From contig JAITBC010000014.1 in assembly GCA_031283785.1 (NCBI GenBank), positions 1-5,369 on the forward strand: 5,369 nucleotides of DNA, read 5' to 3'. The notes beneath the pieces are model-generated. The model saw nothing but the letters and a program-made list of their open reading frames with translations. It was not told the DNA's origin and made no database searches. Shown piece after piece: positions 1 through 5,369 of the stretch (the first letter of the stretch is position 1; the number at the start of each line of letters is the position of its first letter). The position numbers and the translations under genes are program-made. The stretch comes from Tannerella sp. (GTDB taxonomy: Bacteria; Bacteroidota; Bacteroidia; Bacteroidales; Tannerellaceae).

Positions 1-2790
1 ATAAGCGTGCCGGGCAGTTCTTCTGTACTGGTATTTTCGTTTGTAGGATTTGCCACGCAGGAAATTACGGTTGGCAGTCAAACCGCCATCAACGTAACTT
101 TAGTCGAAGACGTGCTGCAATTGGAAGGCACTGTCGTTATCGGATACGGTACGCTTGAGAAAAAGCAGGTGACAAACTCCGTTACCACCATTACGGCACG
201 TGAACTGCCGCAGGGACTTGGCGGAGCAACTATCGCCAACTCTTTGAGCGGAAAAGTCAGCAGTCTGGTGATGCAGGAAACGCCAAGCCCGAACTCCGGT
301 CTGACTTTGCAGTTGCGCGGTATGGCTTCGGTTAACTCCGAATCAGGACCGCTGGTAGTTATCGACGGTATGCCGGGCGGAGACATCCGTTCGGTTGTGC
401 AGGAAGACATTCAGTCTATTGACATCCTGAAAGACGCTTCTGCGGGAGCAATTTACGGAACGCGTGCTACAGGCGGCGTGATTCTGATTACCACCAAGCA
501 GGCGCAGGAAGGGAAAATGAAACTTACCTACACCGGCGAAGTGATTTTCAAAAACACTTTCGCCAAACCCAGTATCATGACTACACAGGAATTTATGCGG
601 TACAGGGGAGATGGCAGTGATTACGGAGCAGACGCCGACTGGTACGAGGCTTCTTTAGCAGACAATCCCACTTCGCAACGCCATGTCGTTAACCTCAACG
701 GAGGCTCGCGCGATGCGAAAATTTTTGCTACAGCCATGTATGAAGACAATCGCGGAACGATGTTCGGCGACAGCCGTAAAGACTTTAGCGGACGCGTCAA
801 CGGCGCTTTCAAATTTCTTGAAGGCTGGCTCGACGTCAATACGCATCTCACCTACCGGCAGGCAAACCGCAATCAGGCAACTGTCGGCACTCCATGGTTC
901 AACAACCCCACACAGTCGCCCTACGACGGTTATCCTTCGGATAGCTGGCCCTACACGGTGAGTATGGTTGCAGCGCGAAATCCACTGTATGATGCAAAGA
1001 ACATAACCGACAACGGAGTGGACAAATGGTTCCGTCCGGATGTGGAAGTAAAACTCAACATCCTTCCCGTTAAGGGACTGTCCTACATTCAGACATTCGG
1101 CTACGAAAACCGACAGTGGGAAGGTAAGCGCTACGAGCCTTCCTATTTGCAGAGAGGCGAATGGGTAAACCGCTCGGGTCTGGGAACAGCGCAGATTGAA
1201 TTTGACAAAACCGAACAGGTAAACTCCGAAGGTTATTTCTCTTATGTCAATTCAGCAGGCGAAAACCACAAAATCAATGCCGTGGCAGGTTTCAGTTATT
1301 TTGAAAAAAACAGGGAAAAATACCGCATGAAGAATTACGGTTTTGACTTTGACCCTGTGGGAGTGTGGAATATGGGCAGCGGTTCATACCTGAACAATCC
1401 CAATATTTCGGACCCGAAACCCGAGATGTATTCTCAAAAAGGTATCACCGAGCGTCTGTTTGCAGTTTTCGGGCGTGTCAACTATTCGTTCATGGACAGA
1501 TACATTGCAACAGCAACCATCCGGAACGAAGGTTCGTCGAAATTTGCCGAAAACAACCGCCGGGGTACTTTCTACGGCTTGTCTGCCGCATGGCGTCTGT
1601 CCGAAGAGAGTTTCCTGAAAGACGTTGAACCGGTTAACGATTTGAAACTGCGGTTCTCTTACGGCGTTACCGGAAATGAGGGCGTTATTAACGACTCCAA
1701 CGGATTCCCCATATCCTACGGCGCCGTTACCTATTCGCCTTCATCATCCAGAACAATGCTGCCCGACGGCTCGTGGGTAAGTTCATACGCAACCTCGCGC
1801 GACATCAATCCCGACCTCGGATGGGAAGAGAAAAACGAATGGAACATCGGCGTGGACTACGAACTGCTCAACCGTCGCCTGTTCGGTAAGATTGATTTCT
1901 TCAGCCGCAATGTTAAAGGTTTGATTTACGAAACGCATAACTCGAAGGGTCAGCACGGAGTCTGGTACGAAAATATCGGAAACCTCGAAAATACAGGCTG
2001 GGAGTTTGAAATCGGAGGCGTCGTTGTAGATAACAAAGACTGGAAATACATAACAAAGATGAATATCAGCCATAACTCGACCAAAGTGGGCGTAATGGAC
2101 GGCACATCCAACAAAGTGTATGCGGGAGCATGGGCTACAGGCAGAGCAGGCGACATTCACTGTCTGGAAGAGGGTGCACAGGTAGGCTCTTTCCTGCTTT
2201 ACAAATATGCAGGACTTGACAGTAACGGTAATTTTACCGCTTATCTGCCTCCTGATAAAGACGGAAACGTAACTGTAAAAACGCTTGACGGAGGTATCGA
2301 TAACAGCGAAAAACAGTACATGGGCAACTATGTGCCTAAGGCAGTTATCGGCTGGAGCCATGATTTGCAGTACAAAAACTGGTATCTGCAAATGCAAATC
2401 AACAGCGCCATCGACTTCGACATTTACAATGCGTATGAGCAAGTGAACGGTCTGCAGAACGGTTCGGGAGGCGCCAACAGATTGCTTGTCGCCTATACGG
2501 ATAACGCACATATCAAGGGACCCGCTCAGACAACCGATTACTTTCTCAAAGACGGCACATACGTCAAGATACAGAACATATCGCTCGGCTACCGTCTGAA
2601 TCTGAAAAAATACATTTCACTGTTTGATTCGGCAAAAGTGTATCTGTCCATCAACAACGCTCTGCGTCTTACGAAATACAGCGGCTCAAGTCCCGAAATC
2701 GACTTTACAGGCTGGGAAGGCGGTATCGACACCGGAGCAAGCTATCCGCAAACCCGTACGTTTGCATTGGGAATTCAGTTAACTTTTTAA
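1..2790 (+). CDS. SusC/RagA-family TonB-linked outer-membrane transporter, 5'-truncated by the window edge
   Basis: This is the outer-membrane half of a SusCD importer: a TonB-dependent beta-barrel that moves a captured nutrient into the periplasm. The frame is open from base 1 and 929 residues are visible. Residues 1-36 look like the end of a carboxypeptidase-regulatory-like domain (VLVFSFVGFATQE). A TonB-box-like LEGTVVIGYGT follows at 41-51, then the plug domain to about 167 with the SusC signature PLVVIDGMP (117-125) and DILKDASAGAIYGTRATGG (about 141-159). The rest is barrel, ending in YPQTRTFALGIQLTF with the terminal Phe expected for BAM recognition. Family members usually run to about 1,000 residues or more, so the signal peptide and most of the N-terminal domain should lie upstream of the window. 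A GTG at base 7 gives an apparent start but falls inside the conserved domain, so it is not the real one. No frameshift or internal stop is seen. The susD-like gene follows after 12 bases, implying co-transcription. The substrate is unknown. Confidence 0.97.
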   Translation: MSVPGSSSVLVFSFVGFATQEITVGSQTAINVTLVEDVLQLEGTVVIGYGTLEKKQVTNSVTTITARELPQGLGGATIANSLSGKVSSLVMQETPSPNSGLTLQLRGMASVNSESGPLVVIDGMPGGDIRSVVQEDIQSIDILKDASAGAIYGTRATGGVILITTKQAQEGKMKLTYTGEVIFKNTFAKPSIMTTQEFMRYRGDGSDYGADADWYEASLADNPTSQRHVVNLNGGSRDAKIFATAMYEDNRGTMFGDSRKDFSGRVNGAFKFLEGWLDVNTHLTYRQANRNQATVGTPWFNNPTQSPYDGYPSDSWPYTVSMVAARNPLYDAKNITDNGVDKWFRPDVEVKLNILPVKGLSYIQTFGYENRQWEGKRYEPSYLQRGEWVNRSGLGTAQIEFDKTEQVNSEGYFSYVNSAGENHKINAVAGFSYFEKNREKYRMKNYGFDFDPVGVWNMGSGSYLNNPNISDPKPEMYSQKGITERLFAVFGRVNYSFMDRYIATATIRNEGSSKFAENNRRGTFYGLSAAWRLSEESFLKDVEPVNDLKLRFSYGVTGNEGVINDSNGFPISYGAVTYSPSSSRTMLPDGSWVSSYATSRDINPDLGWEEKNEWNIGVDYELLNRRLFGKIDFFSRNVKGLIYETHNSKGQHGVWYENIGNLENTGWEFEIGGVVVDNKDWKYITKMNISHNSTKVGVMDGTSNKVYAGAWATGRAGDIHCLEEGAQVGSFLLYKYAGLDSNGNFTAYLPPDKDGNVTVKTLDGGIDNSEKQYMGNYVPKAVIGWSHDLQYKNWYLQMQINSAIDFDIYNAYEQVNGLQNGSGGANRLLVAYTDNAHIKGPAQTTDYFLKDGTYVKIQNISLGYRLNLKKYISLFDSAKVYLSINNALRLTKYSGSSPEIDFTGWEGGIDTGASYPQTRTFALGIQLTF

Positions 2791-2802
2791 AATGTGATTA
2801 TT

Positions 2803-4578
2803 ATGAAAGGAATAAATTTATTTAAAACATTATTGACTGCCGCCGCATTAACCATATTCGGACAGTGCAGCATAGAACCGGTTTATTATACGGAAATAAC
2901 AGACGAAGTATATAACTCTTCGGGAGCTTCTACCGAAACAGCTCAAACTAATGTCTGGCAAATAATGGCTGTTCCGTTAGACCATTTGAGGTCGGTCAAC
3001 GGAAATATTCCACTCACCTACCTGAGTGCAAGCAATACTCTGTCGACTGACGAGATAATAATGCCTGCTCGCGGTATCATCACTCAGGACTGGTACGACG
3101 GCGGTTTTTACCTGAACCACTGGTATCATAAATGGGAGGTATCAACAGAGGGTTACTGGCAGTATGCCTATGACGGCGTGATGCAGGGAGCAGTAAAATG
3201 CTGGGATACATACAAAAGGCTTGATGCAATCAACTTTGACGCCATTGAGTTTGAAAAAGGAACCAAAGAATGGATGCTGGCACAGGTAAAAACAACGATT
3301 GCATACCTCTATTTAGCCGGTCTTGACCATTTCGGAGGAATGGTTCTTTATAAAACTGCGCAGGAAGGAACTTCGGACGAAAAATTCGCGCGTTCGACCG
3401 ACCTTGAGACATTTGAGTTTGTCGAAAAAACTCTGAAAGAAGTTATTCCCACATTGAAACAAAACGGTGCGGATGCTTTCAACGGATACTTTACTCAGGG
3501 AGCCGCAGCCGCTCTGCTTGCCCGGCTTTATTTCAACGCCCGTCCCTATATAAAACAGGATCGTGACGCTGACTGTGAGAAAGTGTGCCTCGACATCAAG
3601 AACGGAGTTTATGGCAATTATTCGCTCGAACCCGATTATCGCGACGTTTTTGGCTGGAACAACGAATACAGTCCCGAATTTATATTTGGCATATCAAGTG
3701 TCAAGAGTTTTCGCGAAGTTAAGGGAGGACGTCTGGAATACGGGTCGCATTACAATACCATGGTGTATCTCGACAACAAGGAAGCGCTGTCGTGGAACGG
3801 TATCTGTCTTACGCCTTCGCAGGACATGTACGGCAAACACTACCGTTATGAAACAGGTAATCTCGGCGGACCATTCAAACTTGGCTGTCCTTACGACAAG
3901 TTCGAAGAAAACGACGTCCGAAAACAGAATTATGTGTACTACGGCGGTACCAAGTATGAAGGAATGTTCCTCGCCGGCAAACTCGTTAACCCTCTGACAG
4001 GGGGAGCCTGCACGGCGGACGGCACACGTGAATACAAGATGGGCGACACTATTCCTATGGTTGACATTATCGCTCAGATTTCTCCCTACATGAATTACGA
4101 AGACCCCAAGGAAGGACCAAGGTATGCGGAAGAAAATTCGGGCGTACGTTTGCTGAAATACTCGCCTGTTCCCAACGACGCCGATAATGCGATTCGCTTC
4201 AATACCGACGTTCCGCTTATCCGTTATGTGGAAATTGAGTTTATGCTGGCGGAAATTGCTTACAACGCTGGAGATCTGGCAACGGCAGCCGAGATTATCA
4301 ACAGTGTCCGCTCACGGTATTTTACCACTACCGGCGGCGACCCGAATCCGGTTACTGCGGGCAATCTCGACAAGTACCGTCTTGCTGACGAATGGCTGGT
4401 TGAGTTTCTCGGCGAAGGGCGTCGCCGTACCGATCTGGTGCGCTGGGGTATGTATACCACTGAAGAATGGTGGGACCACCCCGCAGACGGACCGGGACAG
4501 GAATTCCGTAATCGTTTCCCGATTCCCGAATGGGTTATCAACGCAAATGATAAAATTGTTCAAAACCCGGGTTATTAA
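2803..4578 (+). CDS. SusD/RagB-family nutrient-binding outer-membrane lipoprotein
   Basis: This is the surface lipoprotein that acts as substrate-binding lid over the SusC channel encoded just upstream. It has 591 residues, within the usual size for the family. I chose ATG 2803 over the in-frame GTG 2794 because it gives a clean lipoprotein signal peptide: Lys2 and Lys8, a hydrophobic LLTAAALTIF, then GQC with Cys22 as probable lipidation site. The -1 Gln is atypical (Gly, Ala or Ser is usual). Family hallmarks are STDEIIMPARG (81-91), the aromatic-rich YDGGFYLNHWYHKW (from 98), the helical GAAAALLARLYFNAR (about 233-247), PLIRYVEIEFMLAEIAY (471-487), the RRTDLVRWG region (541-549) and the C-terminal FPIP...QNPGY ending at residue 591. 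These match the SusD-like N-terminal and SusD/RagB C-terminal domains. Translation probably relies on the A/T-rich leader; no Shine-Dalgarno is seen. The ligand cannot be read from the sequence. Confidence 0.97.
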   Translation: MKGINLFKTLLTAAALTIFGQCSIEPVYYTEITDEVYNSSGASTETAQTNVWQIMAVPLDHLRSVNGNIPLTYLSASNTLSTDEIIMPARGIITQDWYDGGFYLNHWYHKWEVSTEGYWQYAYDGVMQGAVKCWDTYKRLDAINFDAIEFEKGTKEWMLAQVKTTIAYLYLAGLDHFGGMVLYKTAQEGTSDEKFARSTDLETFEFVEKTLKEVIPTLKQNGADAFNGYFTQGAAAALLARLYFNARPYIKQDRDADCEKVCLDIKNGVYGNYSLEPDYRDVFGWNNEYSPEFIFGISSVKSFREVKGGRLEYGSHYNTMVYLDNKEALSWNGICLTPSQDMYGKHYRYETGNLGGPFKLGCPYDKFEENDVRKQNYVYYGGTKYEGMFLAGKLVNPLTGGACTADGTREYKMGDTIPMVDIIAQISPYMNYEDPKEGPRYAEENSGVRLLKYSPVPNDADNAIRFNTDVPLIRYVEIEFMLAEIAYNAGDLATAAEIINSVRSRYFTTTGGDPNPVTAGNLDKYRLADEWLVEFLGEGRRRTDLVRWGMYTTEEWWDHPADGPGQEFRNRFPIPEWVINANDKIVQNPGY

Positions 4579-4597
4579 TAACTTGATTGAAAATTTT

Positions 4598-4867
4598 ATG
4601 AAAGCGGCAAGCGATACTTTGACTGATTTGTCCATTGGCGATAATCTGATGTTATCTGCGACTCCGATTAATGCCAATACTCTTACTTTTGCATGCTCAT
4701 CGAGCAATAACAATGTGGCAACGGTTGACCAAACCGGTAAAGTTACGGTTACAGGCACAGGCTATGCCGAGATTACCGTAGAGACTGAAGACGTAAACAG
4801 TGATAATAACGGTACGCCTGCCGAGAAACTCAAACTGACAGCAAAAGTTGGCATCAAAGTAGATTGA
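4598..4867 (+). CDS. Small BIG2 (bacterial Ig-like group 2) domain protein or 3' remnant of a larger surface protein
   Basis: The 89-residue product is nearly all one BIG2 fold. SIGDNLMLSATP (12-23) matches the usual 'vGdtv.L.Atv.P' strand, and CSSSNNNVATVDQTGKVT (33-50) matches the hallmark 'W-S-S-x-n-x-x-V-A-t-V-d-x-x-G-k-V'. TGYAEITVETED (54-65) and a final strand near KLKLTAKVGIKV (77-88) complete the domain after a longer Asn/Asp/Gly loop. BIG2 domains normally sit in exported adhesins or glycan-binding proteins, yet there is no signal peptide, lipobox or linker, and the protein begins almost at the domain boundary. It starts 19 bases after the susD-like stop in a different frame and lies before the operon terminator, so it is probably co-transcribed. 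TTG 4583 is an in-frame alternative start, and there is no in-frame stop between it and the susD-like gene. It could be the leftover C-terminus of a deleted third operon protein, or a real small gene; I favour a remnant. The BIG2 assignment is firmer than its expression. Confidence 0.6.
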   Translation: MKAASDTLTDLSIGDNLMLSATPINANTLTFACSSSNNNVATVDQTGKVTVTGTGYAEITVETEDVNSDNNGTPAEKLKLTAKVGIKVD

Positions 4868-4937
4868 ACAAAAAGATGACCAACAAGATATTGCATTTAA
4901 TATCCGGTCAGAGTATTTGATACTTTATTAGTTTTTG

Positions 4938-4971
4938 AAAAGCCGTTGGATAAACTCCGACGGCTTTTTTT
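4938..4971 (+). terminator. Intrinsic terminator of the susCD-like unit
   Basis: AAAAGCCGTTGGA (4938-4950) pairs with TCCGACGGCTTTT (4956-4968) as a 13-base-pair stem with one G-U wobble and a five-base loop (TAAAC). It runs into seven consecutive T residues (4965-4971). It lies 70 bases after the BIG2 stop codon, so the fragment sits inside the transcription unit. The opposite strand offers only a four-T run, so termination is expected mainly for rightward transcription. Confidence 0.93.
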
Positions 4972-4974
4972 CAG

Positions 4975-5016
4975 ATGTATGAGGGATGAGGGATGATGTA
5001 TGAGGGATGAGTTATG
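4975..5016 (+). repeat. Six tandem heptamers, consensus AGGGATG
   Basis: Reading from 4975 the heptamers are ATGTATG, AGGGATG, AGGGATG, ATGTATG, AGGGATG and AGTTATG, so the pattern is A-K-K-K-ATG with a perfect seven-base period over 42 bases. Superimposed on this is a 17-base direct repeat (GATGTATGAGGGATGAG) at 4974-4990 and 4995-5011. It begins immediately after the terminator T-tract. The strand is arbitrary; the complementary unit is CATCCCT. It is a possible variable-number tandem repeat with no function visible. Confidence 0.85.
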
Positions 5017-5035
5017 AGTTTTTGTGATTTCCGCC

Positions 5036-5132
5036 AAGTCCCGCAGGGACGACACTTTATTAACTGCATTTTTGAACTATGATTATTTTGATTTTATGAA
5101 TACTATGATTATTTGGATGCTTCAGCATACGG
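5036..5132 (+). repeat. Composite palindromic repeat, unit 1 (interrupted)
   Basis: The 29-base core (5036-5064) starts AAGTCCCGCAGGGAC, which contains the small hairpin GTCCC-GCA-GGGAC, and ends CTTTATTAAC. In the intact unit the core is followed by CGT and then ATGCTTCAGCATACGG. Here ATGCTTCAGCATACGG appears only at 5117-5132, because a 52-base A/T-rich segment replaces CGT. The seven bases AATCAGA that precede the core in units 2 and 3 are absent here. Confidence 0.8.
5065..5116. other. A/T-rich 52-base segment splitting repeat unit 1
   Basis: This segment lies between the core and the second palindrome of unit 1, where the intact unit has only CGT. The net gain of 49 bases accounts for the core-to-core distance of 115 rather than 66. 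It contains a 13-base direct repeat, ACTATGATTATTT, at 5076-5088 and 5102-5114. No terminal inverted repeats or target-site duplication are clear, so insertion is an inference; replacement during recombination is also possible. Confidence 0.6.
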
Positions 5133-5143
5133 TAAGCGGCGAC

Positions 5144-5198
5144 AATCAGAAAGTCCCGCAGGGACGACACTTTATTAACCGTATGCTTCAGCATACGG
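5144..5198 (+). repeat. Composite palindromic repeat, unit 2 (intact)
   Basis: This 55-base unit has three parts: AATCAGA (5144-5150), the 29-base core (5151-5179) with hairpin GTCCC-GCA-GGGAC, and a strong second palindrome CCGTATGCTTCAGCATACGG (5179-5198; 8-base-pair stem, loop TTCA, overlapping the core by one base). It is preceded by an 11-base non-conserved segment TAAGCGGCGAC (5133-5143) and followed by another, AAGAGGATAGA (5199-5209), giving a 66-base period. The two-hairpin architecture resembles REP/BIME-type intergenic elements; assignment to a named family would need a genome-wide comparison. Confidence 0.88.
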
Positions 5199-5209
5199 AA
5201 GAGGATAGA

Positions 5210-5259
5210 AATCAGAAAGTCCCGCAGGGACGACACTTTATTAACCGTATGCTTCAGCA
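5210..5259 (+). repeat. Composite palindromic repeat, unit 3 (3'-truncated)
   Basis: Bases 5210-5259 are identical to 5144-5193 over 50 positions. The unit then stops: the closing arm TACGG of the second palindrome is missing and CAATGCCGTC follows. The second hairpin can therefore not form here beyond its innermost pairs. The perfect identity with unit 2 implies recent duplication or continuing homogenisation. Confidence 0.88.
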
Positions 5260-5292
5260 CAATGCCGTCAATTTAAGGATTTTCGTTTTCCC

Positions 5293-5311
5293 CGCATCCC
5301 TCCGGGATGCG
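5293..5311 (+). repeat. Second-family palindrome, copy 1
   Basis: CGCATCCC-TCC-GGGATGCG is a perfect 8-base-pair stem with a three-base loop, followed by TCGCTCGGTAGAATTTTT. There is no T-tract directly at the foot of the stem, so it does not look like a terminator. It pairs by similarity with the hairpin 32 bases downstream, as in two-palindrome mosaic elements. TCCC/GGGA at the loop end is shared with the core hairpin of the composite repeat to its left. Confidence 0.82.
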
Positions 5312-5343
5312 TCGCTCGGTAGAATTTTTGCGGCGTCTCTTTC

Positions 5344-5363
5344 TGCATCCCGTGGGGGATGCA
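5344..5363 (+). repeat. Second-family palindrome, copy 2 (near window end)
   Basis: TGCATCCC-GTGG-GGGATGCA is an 8-base-pair perfect stem with a four-base loop. It differs from copy 1 in the outermost pair (T-A instead of C-G) and in the loop. The change in the stem is compensatory, which suggests that the folded form rather than the exact sequence is kept. The element may continue past the window end. Confidence 0.8.
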
Positions 5364-5369
5364 TCCTTA

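Larger units (their letters stand above)
4868..5369. other. Gene-free, repeat-rich intergenic tail
   Basis: No credible gene is present in these 502 bases. The first 70 bases carry only two weak palindromes, GATATT/AATATC at 4887-4904 and AGTAT/ATACT at 4912-4924, before the terminator. Beyond it lie tandem heptamers, a three-unit composite palindromic repeat and two hairpins of a second family, listed separately. Open frames crossing the repeats on both strands exist because the 66-base period is a multiple of three and the repeat lacks stops; they do not look like genes. I see no tRNA, attachment site or CRISPR-type array and no clear Bacteroidota -7 box (TAnnTTTG). Confidence 0.85.

Noticed and set aside
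1783..2511. Long reverse-strand open frame (242 codons) opposite the susC-like gene
   Set aside because: It lies wholly antisense to well-conserved barrel coding sequence and its translation shows no recognisable domain; it is a shadow of codon usage.
2794..2802. GTG start for the susD-like gene
   Set aside because: It adds three residues before an ATG that already gives a compact lipoprotein signal peptide; the ATG is the better choice.
4187..4597. Upstream extension of the BIG2 reading frame inside the susD-like gene
   Set aside because: This stretch overlaps the conserved SusD C-terminal domain in another frame and its translation has no domain character; only the part after 4598 resembles a protein family.
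4887..4924. Two short palindromes as a regulatory element before the terminator
   Set aside because: The stems are only six and five A/T-rich base pairs, expected by chance in such sequence, and no promoter motif accompanies them.
4905..4940. Bacteroidota-type promoter (TAnnTTTG) downstream of the BIG2 ORF
   Set aside because: Candidates such as TATTTGAT and TAGTTTTTG have the wrong spacing, no -33 TTTG element fits, and the terminator follows immediately.
5036..5259. CRISPR-like array
   Set aside because: The segments between repeats are only 11 bases, the repeat is 55 bases with two hairpins, there are just three units and no cas gene. This fits a REP-type element better.
5060..5260. Reverse-strand open frame encoding a repeated MLKHTVNKVSSLRDFL-type peptide
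   Set aside because: It is the translation of the palindromic repeats. The 66-base period is a multiple of three and lacks stops, so the frame stays open by construction; no start signal or recognised domain is present.
5018..5369. Forward-strand frame open from after a TGA at 5015 to the window end, with possible ATG at 5117
   Set aside because: It consists of repeat units and second-family hairpins read through; the peptide is low-complexity repeat with no domain, and it starts in a repeat palindrome.

Overview
The window comes from a Bacteroidota (Bacteroidetes) chromosome, most likely an anaerobic Bacteroidales-type organism. The evidence is a SusC-type TonB-linked outer-membrane transporter directly followed by a SusD-type surface lipoprotein, a pairing characteristic of that phylum. 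The A/T-rich leaders without a Shine-Dalgarno sequence and the small palindromic repeats in the intergenic tail also fit. I cannot place it to species from sequence alone.

Layout: bases 1-2790 hold a susC-like gene whose 5' end lies outside the window; it is intact from the end of the N-terminal carboxypeptidase-regulatory-like domain to the terminal phenylalanine. After 12 bases comes a complete susD-like gene (2803-4578) with a lipoprotein signal peptide of unusual lipobox. Nineteen bases further on, 4598-4867 encodes an 89-residue protein that is essentially one bacterial Ig-like (BIG2) domain with no export signal. It may be the surviving 3' end of a larger surface protein or a small stand-alone gene. 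A strong intrinsic terminator (4938-4971) closes the transcription unit.

The remaining ~400 bases contain no convincing gene but are full of structured repeats. In order they are: six tandem heptamers (4975-5016); a three-unit composite palindromic repeat (5036-5259) with a 66-base period and 11-base non-conserved segments, whose first unit is split by a 52-base A/T-rich segment and whose last unit is cut short; and two hairpins of a second palindrome family (5293-5363). All five central palindromes share the core TCCC-(3-4 bases)-GGGA.

Working together: SusC and SusD would form one outer-membrane import complex, with SusD as the lid that captures an oligosaccharide or peptide-type nutrient at the cell surface and SusC as the TonB-powered channel. 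No degradative enzyme, sensor or regulator is visible, so the substrate cannot be assigned. The most unusual part of the window is the repeat-dense tail; I see no evidence for a new defence or mobile system with its own proteins.
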